Source of the DNA: Candidatus Pseudobacter hemicellulosilyticus
Lineage (GTDB): Bacteria; Bacteroidota; Bacteroidia; Chitinophagales; Chitinophagaceae
Length of the DNA stretch: 64,000 bases
Direction of reading: 5' to 3'
Assembly (NCBI GenBank): GCA_029202545.1
Contig: CP119311.1
Location: forward strand, 6,200,001-6,264,000
The notes beneath the pieces were generated by a model. The model was not told the origin of the DNA, did no database searches, and was given only the letters and a program-made list of their open reading frames with translations. Each line of letters begins with the position of its first letter. Positions within the stretch are counted from its first letter, which is position 1. Both the position numbers and the translations under genes were made by a program. This document shows, piece after piece, positions 35,618 to 44,669 of the stretch.

Positions 35618-38600
35618 TTAAAAACTCAATACGGCTCCTGCAGAAAATGTTCTGAGCACAGGAAAGCTCCAGTTGTAATTGCTGCCAGGCTGCGCAGCAA
35701 TAAAGCCACCGTCTTCAGGATCCAGCCCATTCCAATCTGTGGCAGTAAAAACATTATTAGCGCTGATAAAGAACCGGGCATTTTGGATCTGTAACCTGGA
35801 TAATACTGCAGGGGCCACCGTATAGGAAAGGGCGATATCCTTCAGCTTTACAAAACCACGATTTCGCCAGAACTGGTAACTCATTCCATTGGTCCAATCC
35901 ACCCGTGGAAACTCCTGTGTTGGATTTTCAGGGGTCCATGGGGTCACATCCTTTAATTGGGCATTTGAGCTCACTGAGGTGGAAACCATTACTCCATATG
36001 GATTTCGTCCCAGGAAATGCTGGTTATTGCCTGCTGTCCATTTAAAGCTTATATAAAGGCTGAAATTCTTATAGGAAAAAGTGTTGTTGAAATTGGTGGT
36101 GAATAGCGGATCCCGGTCTCCCTGGTAGTGCCTGTCGTCCGCATTGATCTTTCCATCATTGTTATAGTCCAGGAACTTTACATCGCCTGCCTTTGCGCCA
36201 TATTTAGTGATATACTCCTGGTCGTCCGTCTGCACTATTCCCAGCATTTTCAGGTCCCATACAGCATGGATGGATTTCCCTACCAGGTAGGCGTCTCCAG
36301 TGGGAGTAGATCCAATATCATTGACCGGTAGTCCATTTTTGTCAAAAGTTCCATACAGATCTACCAGTTTGTTCCTATTTAAAGCGAATACGATGGAAGG
36401 CTCCCAGCGAAAATGGCGTTTGCCGTCGCCGGCTACTGCCAGGCCGTTCAGGATGACCTCTATCCCTTTGTTGTCAACACGGCCAACATTGGTCAGTACA
36501 GAGGAATACCCGGTAAGAATGGGTATGCTCCTGGTCAGCAGCTGATCAGTGGTTTTGGATTGGTAAACATCTATACTACCTGACAATCTTTGCCCGAAAA
36601 GGCTAAAATCCAACCCAATATTCTGCATTGCTGTAGATGACCAGGTGAGCTTCTGGTTACTCATTGAAGTGGGGTAAATATTCAGCTGGCTTTCCGATCC
36701 ATAAACATTGTAGCTGGTAGCTATTTTTGATAATGTTTCATACGGGTTGATCCCCTGGTTGCCGGTTTCGCCATAAGAAACACGTAACTTCAGATAATTT
36801 ACCCAGCTTACAGCATCAAAGAAAGACTCTTTTGAAAGTGTCCATCCCCCGGAAATACCGCTAAAATTTCCATATTTGTTTTTCGGTGCAAAACCAGAAA
36901 AACCATCCCGCCTGAAACTGCCGGCCAGGTAATATTTACCGGCATAATTGTAACTGATGCGTCCCATCATGCCTTCATTCTGGTACCTGACCTGTGTTTT
37001 GGAAACGGTCTGTGTTGTTGCCAGATTGAGGCCATCCCATAATAAGGGATTCGGCATATTGAACCCTGTTCCGGTTGCCCGCAGTACGTCATAACGGGAA
37101 GCATCCCTGGTATAACCAGCCATTACATCCACACTATGATTCCCAAAACTGTTGGAATAGCTCAGGATCTGGTCCAGCAGCCAATTGTTCCTGTTCATTG
37201 TTTGCGCATAACCGGTGCTCCTTGAAAGGTACAGGTTGTTATAGTTGATCATTTGTGCCGGCACCCTGGTATCAACCCAGAACCTTGGATCCAGCATTTG
37301 ATTATCGACCCCGCTATTCAGTATTCCATTTAAGGAGATCCTGTAACTGAGCCCTTTGATCCAGGGCGCCTGGATAGATAACCATCCGGTACCATTCAGC
37401 GTTTTATCTTTCAGTTCATTCGTTGCATAAGCAGGTCCGGGGCGCACTGTACTACCGATAATAGGAGAAGTTGCCGTTCCACCCGGGTGTGAAGGCAGCC
37501 AGCTTTCATAGCCGGCCGTTTGGTTGGTTGTAAAGCTTAATGGCGTCATCCAGGTTGATTCCTGCATCTTGGGGCGCAAACCGGAATTGTCGGCAGCATA
37601 ATAATTGATCTTTGCGCCAATCTTAATATACTTACTTATCTCAGCATCTATCTTACCCATAAAGGTGATCTTCTTATAACGGTCATTCATGATCACCCCT
37701 TTCTGATCGAAAACGCCGGCAGAGAGGTAATAATTGACGCGCTTGTTATCCCCGGCGATGCTGAGATTATAGTTCTGGACCGGCGCATCCTGCGTGATCT
37801 CATCGAGCCAGTTGGTATATACGCCGGCTTCGTAAGCATTTAACTCTGTTGCATTCAGGATCATGGAAGGATTGAAGGGCGTATTGGCAGGAATATCTCC
37901 CCGGTTAACCCTGAAATCCCACCGGTTTTTCAAATAGATATCCATATTATCCTGCATCTCTGGTTTGCGCGACCAGTCCTGCAGCGCGTAAGAGGCATTC
38001 AGGGTGATCACCGGCTTTTCCGATCTTCCCTTTTTGGTGGTGATGATAATTACGCCATTGGCGGACCGGGAACCATAAATAGCAACTGCACTGGCATCTT
38101 TCAGCAGATCAATTGTTGCCACATCCTGGATGTTTATCTCATTGATGGTGCCATTAAAAATAACCCCGTCAACCACCAATAATGGCCTGTTGATGCCTGC
38201 CGAATTTTTGTCAATGGATTTCTCTCCCCGGATGGACATGGAAGCCAGCGGATCCTGGCCAGCAAGGGATTGGGGATTAATATTGATACCTGGCACGGTA
38301 CTGGACAATGCCAGCAGCGCATTTGCATTGGGCAGATCGGCCAGTGGAGACTGATCTAACTTTACACTATTGATGGCGCTGGTCACATCCTTTCTTTTGG
38401 AGGTACCGTATCCAACTACTACAACGTCCCCGATCTCACTCGCTTTTTGTTTAAGGATAACGTTGAGAACAGCAGCAGCGCCTACAGTGATCTCTTTCTC
38501 CTCAAATCCTACCATAGAAAAAATGAGCACAGCTTCTCCGTCGGGTACCTTTATGGTATATTTCCCTTCCGCATTTGTTGAAGTTCCAGCAGAAGACCCT

Positions 38601-39061
38601 TTTATGGCAACTGAAACGCCTTGCAGGGGATCTCCCTTAACATCGGTAATCCTGCCTGTTAGCTCCCGCTGTCCTGTTGCAGACATATGCCTGAGGCCTT
38701 CCTTTTTCAAAGAAATGATCACATTGTTCTCCATTATCACATAAGTCAGGGGCAACCCCTCAATACATTGATCCAACACATCCCTGATATCCCCATCTGT
38801 TACACTGACACAAACCGTAGGAGCAACCTCCAGTATCTGTGCGTCATATAAAAAGTTATAGCCGGTTTGTAACCGGATATCCTTAATAATCCGTAACAGC
38901 GAAACATTTTGCTTTTTCATCGATAATTTCTGTGCTTTTGCAAATACAGAAACATGTGTAGCGACGACCAGGAGCAGCAGAACCAAACGCATGATCAGGC
39001 ATTTAAAACTTGGATTAAGCCAGGTTTCCCTACGGGAAATGGCAATATTTTTTTTGTACAT
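35618..39061 (-). CDS. SusC/RagA TonB-dependent transporter with STN domain (Sus locus 2)
   Basis: The 1147-residue protein has a long signal sequence, a secretin/TonB N-terminal STN domain (about 45-125, KLSMKKQNVSLLRIIKDI, ILEVAPTVCVSVTDGDIRDV), a carboxypeptidase-like domain (about 130-210), a plug with VVVVGYGTSKRKDVTSAI and LLKDASAVAIYGSRSANGVI, and a barrel ending in SAGAVLSF. The STN domain is the signalling module that contacts FecR, so this locus fits the classical trans-envelope sigma/anti-sigma/transducer scheme. The ATG at 39061 is used; an internal ATG at 38992 would give a shorter signal peptide. Confidence 0.93.
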   Translation of the reverse strand: MYKKNIAISRRETWLNPSFKCLIMRLVLLLLVVATHVSVFAKAQKLSMKKQNVSLLRIIKDIRLQTGYNFLYDAQILEVAPTVCVSVTDGDIRDVLDQCIEGLPLTYVIMENNVIISLKKEGLRHMSATGQRELTGRITDVKGDPLQGVSVAIKGSSAGTSTNAEGKYTIKVPDGEAVLIFSMVGFEEKEITVGAAAVLNVILKQKASEIGDVVVVGYGTSKRKDVTSAINSVKLDQSPLADLPNANALLALSSTVPGININPQSLAGQDPLASMSIRGEKSIDKNSAGINRPLLVVDGVIFNGTINEINIQDVATIDLLKDASAVAIYGSRSANGVIIITTKKGRSEKPVITLNASYALQDWSRKPEMQDNMDIYLKNRWDFRVNRGDIPANTPFNPSMILNATELNAYEAGVYTNWLDEITQDAPVQNYNLSIAGDNKRVNYYLSAGVFDQKGVIMNDRYKKITFMGKIDAEISKYIKIGAKINYYAADNSGLRPKMQESTWMTPLSFTTNQTAGYESWLPSHPGGTATSPIIGSTVRPGPAYATNELKDKTLNGTGWLSIQAPWIKGLSYRISLNGILNSGVDNQMLDPRFWVDTRVPAQMINYNNLYLSRSTGYAQTMNRNNWLLDQILSYSNSFGNHSVDVMAGYTRDASRYDVLRATGTGFNMPNPLLWDGLNLATTQTVSKTQVRYQNEGMMGRISYNYAGKYYLAGSFRRDGFSGFAPKNKYGNFSGISGGWTLSKESFFDAVSWVNYLKLRVSYGETGNQGINPYETLSKIATSYNVYGSESQLNIYPTSMSNQKLTWSSTAMQNIGLDFSLFGQRLSGSIDVYQSKTTDQLLTRSIPILTGYSSVLTNVGRVDNKGIEVILNGLAVAGDGKRHFRWEPSIVFALNRNKLVDLYGTFDKNGLPVNDIGSTPTGDAYLVGKSIHAVWDLKMLGIVQTDDQEYITKYGAKAGDVKFLDYNNDGKINADDRHYQGDRDPLFTTNFNNTFSYKNFSLYISFKWTAGNNQHFLGRNPYGVMVSTSVSSNAQLKDVTPWTPENPTQEFPRVDWTNGMSYQFWRNRGFVKLKDIALSYTVAPAVLSRLQIQNARFFISANNVFTATDWNGLDPEDGGFIAAQPGSNYNWSFPVLRTFSAGAVLSF

Positions 39062-39199
39062 TTGTAATGCAATTATTAATTAATTGATGACTCGGTTATT
39101 TAGTAATGCAATGCAATCCTCAAAGATTGTTATAGCCGGGTGCCTCCTACGCATCCGGTTTTTTATCCTGGGTGCAACTATCTGGTTATTATGAATGGC

Positions 39200-40381
39200 T
39201 TACTTCATGATAATAATCTTACCTCCTTCCTCTTTATATTTTAGTAATTTGGTTGAAACCAGTGCCTGCATGATATCTTTCAATTCCTTAAACCTGGGAA
39301 TTGTTCCACCAATGCGCTGGCCCTCCATACCATCCAGGTATTCCACTTCTACATTATACCAACGGCTGATCTTCTTCATCACGTCCTGCACCTTTTCATT
39401 GTGAAATACAAAAAGATTGTCTTTCCAGGACACAACTTCTTCCGCGTCAACAGATCCCAATTCTATTTCAACTCCGTTATTATATAGTGTAGCCTGCTGT
39501 CCGGGTTTAAGGATCGAATAGTTAACCTTTTTATCCGTTGATTCTTTTCGTGAACCAACTTTTACGCTTCCCTGAACCAGGGTTGTTTGGGTAAAGGTGT
39601 CGTCAGGATAGGCGCTTACATTAAATTGAGTCCCTAATACTTCTGTTGTCAGCTGTACGGTATTTACAACAAAAGGGTGTTGCTTATCCTGGGACACTTC
39701 AAAATAAACTTCGCCGGAAACCTCCACTTCGCGGGCAGGTCCAGAAAAAGAAACCGGGTAAACAAGCTTCGATGCCGTGTTGATCCAGGCCCGGCTACCA
39801 TCTGGCAATACAATCCGGATCTGTTTGCCTTTGGGTGTTAGAATAATATTGTTACCGGTTGAGCTGCCACCCTGTTTTTTATCGTATACCAGTTGGTTAC
39901 CGGAAATATGAATATTGGCAGCACCATCAGCTATCACCGTTCCATTTGTGCTATCATCAAGGTTGATCTGACGTCCGTCCGACAATTGCAGGACAGCTCT
40001 ATCACTGGGAGCTGTGGTAAGTGTGCGAACAACCTGCGCTTCTTCTTCAGGCTGAGGCCGGGTGGAATAATAGACGTAATAAAACAGGTACATACCTGAC
40101 AGGAGAAACAATACAGAAGCGGCCGCCACCCAAATTGGAGGAAAACGAACAACCTTACGAGGTAAGTTTATCTGGCTGACTATACGCTGATAGCGGTTTT
40201 CCGCAGGTTGAAACAGGCTCTCTTCAGCTTCATGAAGATCGGAAAAATCAACCTGATCCAGCATATCTTTTGCATTATCGCTATGCAGGTATAGCTGAAG
40301 TAATCGAAGCTCCTGGCGGGAAATGGTCTTGTCATTTATTTTCCGCAGCAACTGCTTCAGATCCTCCTGGGAAAGGTGCAT
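39200..40381 (-). CDS. FecR-family anti-sigma factor (Sus locus 2)
   Basis: The 393-residue protein has an N-terminal cytoplasmic region with helices, a membrane helix near 83-100 (WVAAASVLFLLSGMYLFYYV), a periplasmic FecR domain (about 130-270, RIVLPDGSRAWINTASKLVY, EVSGEVYFEVSQDKQHPFVV) and a C-terminal DUF4974 module (DNLFVFHNEKVQDVMKKISR). It lies between the sigma factor gene and the STN-bearing SusC gene and should relay the transport signal to the sigma factor. Confidence 0.92.
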   Translation of the reverse strand: MHLSQEDLKQLLRKINDKTISRQELRLLQLYLHSDNAKDMLDQVDFSDLHEAEESLFQPAENRYQRIVSQINLPRKVVRFPPIWVAAASVLFLLSGMYLFYYVYYSTRPQPEEEAQVVRTLTTAPSDRAVLQLSDGRQINLDDSTNGTVIADGAANIHISGNQLVYDKKQGGSSTGNNIILTPKGKQIRIVLPDGSRAWINTASKLVYPVSFSGPAREVEVSGEVYFEVSQDKQHPFVVNTVQLTTEVLGTQFNVSAYPDDTFTQTTLVQGSVKVGSRKESTDKKVNYSILKPGQQATLYNNGVEIELGSVDAEEVVSWKDNLFVFHNEKVQDVMKKISRWYNVEVEYLDGMEGQRIGGTIPRFKELKDIMQALVSTKLLKYKEEGGKIIIMK

Positions 40382-40438
40382 ACTTATCTTATTTATAAGA
40401 TGTACACCAACGAAGACCTAAAGTGGTATCGGTAACAT

Positions 40439-41029
40439 TTACTTAATATGGGATAGCATCACCAGTGTCAGCATTTCAAGATAGGGCACTAATTTCCCTC
40501 TCAGGTCCCTGAGCGCCAGGCTTACCTGTTTTTTGACAGTACCTTCGGAAATATCCAGCAATTCAGCTATCTCGCGATGCGTCAGATTATCCTCCCGGCT
40601 CAGGAGAAAGATCTTTCTCCTTTCCGATGGAAGCGCCTGGATCAGTTCCTGTAATAGCCTGTCCAGTTCGGCATAATACAGTTGTTCCTGAGGACTTAAT
40701 AAATTGGTTTGAATTTCGGGAATACCTGAGAAATCGATCTTCATTATGCCCTTTCGCAGGGAATTTATTGCCTTATTGCGACATACCCTGATCAGCCAGC
40801 CGGTAATATCAGCGCCCTTTATTTCCTGTCGAAGGTTCCACAACGAAATAAAGGTATCCTGAACAACTTCTTCGGCATCTTCAACGGTCAGACAGATCTT
40901 TGAGGCATACCTCAATAACCTGTTATCATATATCCCGAACAACTGGCGAAAAGCCTTTTCAGATCCTTCCCTTAAAGAAGCCACCAGGGGGTCAAGGATT
41001 TCAGCATCGGGGGAAAGGACTACCTGCAT
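40439..41029 (-). CDS. FecI-type ECF sigma factor (Sus locus 2)
   Basis: The 196-residue protein has sigma region 2 (about 20-90, EKAFRQLFGIYDNRLLRYAS, VEDAEEVVQDTFISLWNLRQ) and region 4 (about 130-185, LTHREIAELLDISEGTVKKQ, VSLALRDLRGKLVP). I chose the ATG at 41029 (MQVVLSPDAEILD) over a TTG at 41053. A -7-like TAAGTTTG sits about 22 bases upstream. It is the first gene of locus 2, followed 57 bases later by its FecR partner. Confidence 0.93.
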   Translation of the reverse strand: MQVVLSPDAEILDPLVASLREGSEKAFRQLFGIYDNRLLRYASKICLTVEDAEEVVQDTFISLWNLRQEIKGADITGWLIRVCRNKAINSLRKGIMKIDFSGIPEIQTNLLSPQEQLYYAELDRLLQELIQALPSERRKIFLLSREDNLTHREIAELLDISEGTVKKQVSLALRDLRGKLVPYLEMLTLVMLSHIK

Positions 41030-41050
41030 AAGGGCTGCGTGATTAGAAAG

Positions 41051-41058
41051 CAAACTTA
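41051..41058 (-). promoter_or_regulatory. Candidate -7 element of Sus locus 2
   Basis: TAAGTTTG on the minus strand fits TAnnTTTG and leaves about a 15-base leader before the sigma factor ATG. The upstream TTG candidates are at an imperfect distance. Confidence 0.4.
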
Positions 41059-41139
41059 GGCAGGTAACATTATTTTAAAGTTAACCAATAGAGATAGGTA
41101 CCCAACCCAGCCTATTATCTTCCTGCAGCAATGACCATT

Positions 41140-41586
41140 CTACTGTTTTCGAACTTTTGTCCAATCCTCTTTACTCATCTCGAACCTGATCTCTCCCTTG
41201 CCATGGATACCGGTTTCTGTCCAGCCTGATCTCCTGTAAAAAGCTTCTGCCCGCGTATGCGGAGCGGTGCCCAGCCATACGGTATCTGTTGTCTGGGAAA
41301 AATACCAATCCAGCATCCTATCATGTAACTGCCGGCCGATGCCCTTTTGCTCAAAATCAGGATGTACAAACAAGGCCCAGATATTCCTGTCTGCTACATC
41401 TACAATAGAAAACCCAACCACCTGGTTGTTCAACGCACAAACCCAGCCCTTTCCCTTTTGGGTGATAAATAGTTCGCAGTCCTGGTCGGTAACCAGGTTT
41501 GGATTGGAGAGCATGTTCTCTTTCACGGCATTCCTTACATATTGTATTTGCGGGATGTCCGCAATCAGTGCTTCTCTGATGATCAT
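41140..41586 (-). CDS. GNAT-family N-acetyltransferase
   Basis: The protein is about 148 residues from the ATG at 41586 (MIIREALIADIPQIQYVRNA). The acetyl-CoA-binding motif is LFVHPDFEQKGIGRQLHDRM, with the Q/R-x-x-G-x-G pattern as QKGIGR, followed by a C-terminal AFYRRSGWTETG segment typical of the fold. An upstream in-frame ATG at 41625 gives a non-conserved extension. The acetyl acceptor is unknown. It stands between the Gfo/Idh gene and Sus locus 2 and does not appear part of either. Confidence 0.88.
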   Translation of the reverse strand: MIIREALIADIPQIQYVRNAVKENMLSNPNLVTDQDCELFITQKGKGWVCALNNQVVGFSIVDVADRNIWALFVHPDFEQKGIGRQLHDRMLDWYFSQTTDTVWLGTAPHTRAEAFYRRSGWTETGIHGKGEIRFEMSKEDWTKVRKQ

Positions 41587-41682
41587 TCGGATGGCTGTAT
41601 AGGTTCGTCCATAAATAAAAAACATGGAAGTATGATCATTTCCCGGCCATATATTATCCAGGGAATACGACTGACCTGCAGG

Positions 41683-42774
41683 TTATTCCAACACAATACG
41701 CTTCCCGGTCTGCGCGGATCTTTTAGCGGCATCGAGGATCTCCATAACGATCATATTATTCTCCAGGGACGACAGGTCAGCAGTGGCTGGCAACTCCTTC
41801 CGCAGGAAAGCAGCCAGGTAGTTGACACAATCATCAGCCGGCGCTATCAGCGCCGGGGCATTCCACCGGTTAGCAGGCTTGCCCCGGAGTTGGGTTTGTA
41901 GCCTGCTGCCGTCCAGGGCATGGAGATAACCGGTTCGTCCAAAAATTTCCAGGTCCTTTATGGAATAGGGCCAGTTCCAGGACGCTTCAATAAGGCCTGT
42001 GGCCTCCGCATATTCTACAATGATAGTAGCATCGTCATCAACCTTAGGATATACAGCAGGCTTGTACTGCCGGGTAACAGCCGTCACTGCAATGGGACGT
42101 TTGCCCTGCATCAGCCAGGTCATGATATTGGCGCCATAGCAGCCAAAATCATTCAGGGCGCCGGCGCCGTTCAGGACAGGGTCTGTGAGCCAGTCCAGGA
42201 ACGCCTGGCTGCAGCCTATTTCTTTGGGACCTTCATGCCCGTCATGCACTACCATTTTCCGGATCAGCCCGATACTGTCCTGCTGCACTATTTTGTACAG
42301 TTCATGTACCGAGGCATACCAGGTAGTTTCATAATTGGTCAGGACGGGGATCTTGTATTTTTTAGCCATGGCTTCTATCTGCCGGGCCTGCTGCAAAGTA
42401 GCTGCCAGCGGCTTTTCCACCATGACCGGAATGCCGAGTGGCGCGCAGAGCTGCACTACATCCAGGTGACGTCCCACTTCATTGTAGCCAAGAACAGCAT
42501 CCGGCTTTTTGATGGCCAGCAACTTTTTCAGGTCTGTGTAGAACAGAGAGTCAGGGAGCTGGTATTGTTTAGCGAATTTCTGGTGAAGTTCTTTGCTGGG
42601 TTCGGCAATACCGAGAATGATCACTTTTCCTTCTTTGAACTGGCGGAGGATCAGGTGTACATGGTCATGGTTCAGGCCGGCCACTACTACTTTGAGCTTG
42701 TCGGCGGCAAGGGCGGTATGAACGGCACAGAGGAATAGACTGGCGAGCAGCCAACGGAAATATTTTGTAGGCAT
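41683..42774 (-). CDS. Exported Gfo/Idh/MocA-family oxidoreductase
   Basis: The protein is about 363 residues from the ATG at 42774. It begins with a signal peptide (about 1-24, KYFRWLLASLFLCAVHTALA), then an NAD(P)-binding Rossmann strand (LKVVVAGLNHDHVHLILRQF), the family motif VMVEKPLAATLQQARQIEAM, and the C-terminal alpha/beta domain (LDWLTDPVLNGAGALNDFGC). Such enzymes oxidise or reduce sugars or cyclitols with a tightly bound cofactor. The signal peptide is notable because most members are cytosolic. A start at 42816 would bury the signal peptide, so I reject it. Confidence 0.88.
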   Translation of the reverse strand: MPTKYFRWLLASLFLCAVHTALAADKLKVVVAGLNHDHVHLILRQFKEGKVIILGIAEPSKELHQKFAKQYQLPDSLFYTDLKKLLAIKKPDAVLGYNEVGRHLDVVQLCAPLGIPVMVEKPLAATLQQARQIEAMAKKYKIPVLTNYETTWYASVHELYKIVQQDSIGLIRKMVVHDGHEGPKEIGCSQAFLDWLTDPVLNGAGALNDFGCYGANIMTWLMQGKRPIAVTAVTRQYKPAVYPKVDDDATIIVEYAEATGLIEASWNWPYSIKDLEIFGRTGYLHALDGSRLQTQLRGKPANRWNAPALIAPADDCVNYLAAFLRKELPATADLSSLENNMIVMEILDAAKRSAQTGKRIVLE

Positions 42775-42922
42775 ACAATAAGGGACTTTACAATGAGCTT
42801 TCTGATTTGGATTCAATTATTAATACAGAAAGTTACTGATAAAATCCCTTTCCCTCGCTTATTGGCCAGCAGGGTATTGTTGCCGGCTTTCCCGGGTGGA
42901 ATCAACCTTAGCACTTTTACTA

Positions 42923-44422
42923 TCAGAGAGCGGCTTCAACCTGGTCGATCATTTTTTGCCGGTCCATGGGATAGCCGGCTTTGGACAGTTCAAAGCTGCC
43001 GTCCTTCTTCACAATGATATAGGTAGGATAGCCTTTGCCCTTCACTGTTTTCATAATATCATCCGTGAGTGCATAATTAGCCAGGATATGCGTTCCCTCC
43101 ATATTGTAATAGGCAATCAGCTTACGCCAGGCGGCAGGTTTATGTATATCAAAGTTGGCGATGTAGAGGAAGACCACTTCTTTTCCCTTAAAATGATCTT
43201 TCAGCGCCTGGCTGTTCCTGTCAATCTCTTTCCGGCAGGGCCCGCACCAGGTTCCCCACATATCCATGACCACGGTTTTTCCTTTCACCAGGTCCAGGAC
43301 TTCCCGGAAAGTCTTCAGGGAATCTCCGTTGGGCACAAAGACCATCCTTTCATTGAGCTGACGGGCATCTTTTTGCCGCAGGCCAGCAAGTTTTGGCTCC
43401 AGGTATTTCGGGTATTTGCTTTGGGGATATTTTTGCTGCATACGATCATAGATCTCCAGCAGGTTATCTTCCTTATCACCGATGGCTCCATGAATTAAAT
43501 GCGCATAGGCAAATTCCCTTACACTGCCGGAAAAATAGCGGTTGATGATCTTTTCTTCAAACAGGTTTTCCCCATCATCTATGTAAGCCGCCTCCCCGTT
43601 CACAGAATCGCCATACCAGGATTGCAGAAATGCGGCGCGATCTGTATTGAAGCTGTCTATCAGGGCTTCTCTTTTGCGAGTGGAGAACCTCCCAACAAGG
43701 TCTACATAATTCCTGGCTATTAAAGCAGCTTCATTGTTCAGCGGGTACCGGCGCAGCATGCTGTCCAGCGCCCGCTCCCAGGGGCGCGACCTTTCCGCTT
43801 TATTGGGCTTGTTCATGAATTTAAATTTCTGATTGCCCCAGAACTCATGGTACTGGTTGAGAGGCGTATACAACAGATCAAGCCGGCGGGCTGCACTATA
43901 AGCCCGGGAGGGATGGTAGGTACCAATATATTTTGCCAGCCTGCTGCTGTCTGTAAGGTAGTTTTGGTGAAGGTCTTTCAGGATATTATCCGGCAAGGTA
44001 TCTGACCGGTAGGCATCATATCCTTCCGGCCGCTCATTCCATTTTGTCGCCTGGTTATTGTTGCTGCCTTTACCGGTAACTGTAATTTGTTCTTTATCCC
44101 CTTTGCAGGTAATGGTTACCTGGAGTTTATCGCCGGGTGAAACAAACAGCTCGTACCTGTTGCCCTCATTAACTTCCAGGAAGAGAAAAACCGGCTCCTC
44201 AAGATCCAGTGAGCAGCTTCCTTTCCCTTTGTCCAGCGGGACGGTTATTTCCCAGAACCAGTCGTCTGTTTCATGGAGATACCCATCTCTGAAATTGTAG
44301 GAGGTGAGTGTTGCTTCTTCAATGGAGGGCGCTCCGCTGACAGTGAGATGGAGGGTAGCTTTCTGGGCAAAAAGGCCAACAAATGGAATAAGTAAAAGCA
44401 GGCAGGTAGAGATCAATTTCAT
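42923..44422 (-). CDS. Exported TlpA-like thioredoxin-fold protein
   Basis: The protein is about 499 residues from the ATG at 44422 (MKLISTCLLLLIPFVGLFAQ), which is a good signal peptide; a longer frame upstream to 44773 overlaps the divergent GH43 gene. The N-terminal part is strand-rich, the middle is helical, and the C-terminal ~140 residues are a TlpA/AhpC-TSA thioredoxin domain with the redox pair in VMDMWGTWCGPCRKEIDRNS. These proteins are periplasmic thiol-disulphide reductases or isomerases. It is divergent from the GH43 gene and probably monocistronic. Confidence 0.88.
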   Translation of the reverse strand: MKLISTCLLLLIPFVGLFAQKATLHLTVSGAPSIEEATLTSYNFRDGYLHETDDWFWEITVPLDKGKGSCSLDLEEPVFLFLEVNEGNRYELFVSPGDKLQVTITCKGDKEQITVTGKGSNNNQATKWNERPEGYDAYRSDTLPDNILKDLHQNYLTDSSRLAKYIGTYHPSRAYSAARRLDLLYTPLNQYHEFWGNQKFKFMNKPNKAERSRPWERALDSMLRRYPLNNEAALIARNYVDLVGRFSTRKREALIDSFNTDRAAFLQSWYGDSVNGEAAYIDDGENLFEEKIINRYFSGSVREFAYAHLIHGAIGDKEDNLLEIYDRMQQKYPQSKYPKYLEPKLAGLRQKDARQLNERMVFVPNGDSLKTFREVLDLVKGKTVVMDMWGTWCGPCRKEIDRNSQALKDHFKGKEVVFLYIANFDIHKPAAWRKLIAYYNMEGTHILANYALTDDIMKTVKGKGYPTYIIVKKDGSFELSKAGYPMDRQKMIDQVEAAL

Positions 44423-44669
44423 TGAATAAGGGTTTGATGACCCAATATAGCCGATTTGTTGAGGGGAATAAAAATGTTGGGATAGGGACCCTGTTAAATC
44501 CTGCCTAAAATACATGTATATCCCATGCCGGCATTGTCTAAAAGCAACTCGTACAATATTCGGGGACCTATTAATTGTATTTAGTACATTTATATAGCCT
44601 CCTTCTGATGGATCCGTCATCCTGAGGGTGCTTTTGCGCTTGTCGCCAAACCGTCTAAACCTTGTAACC

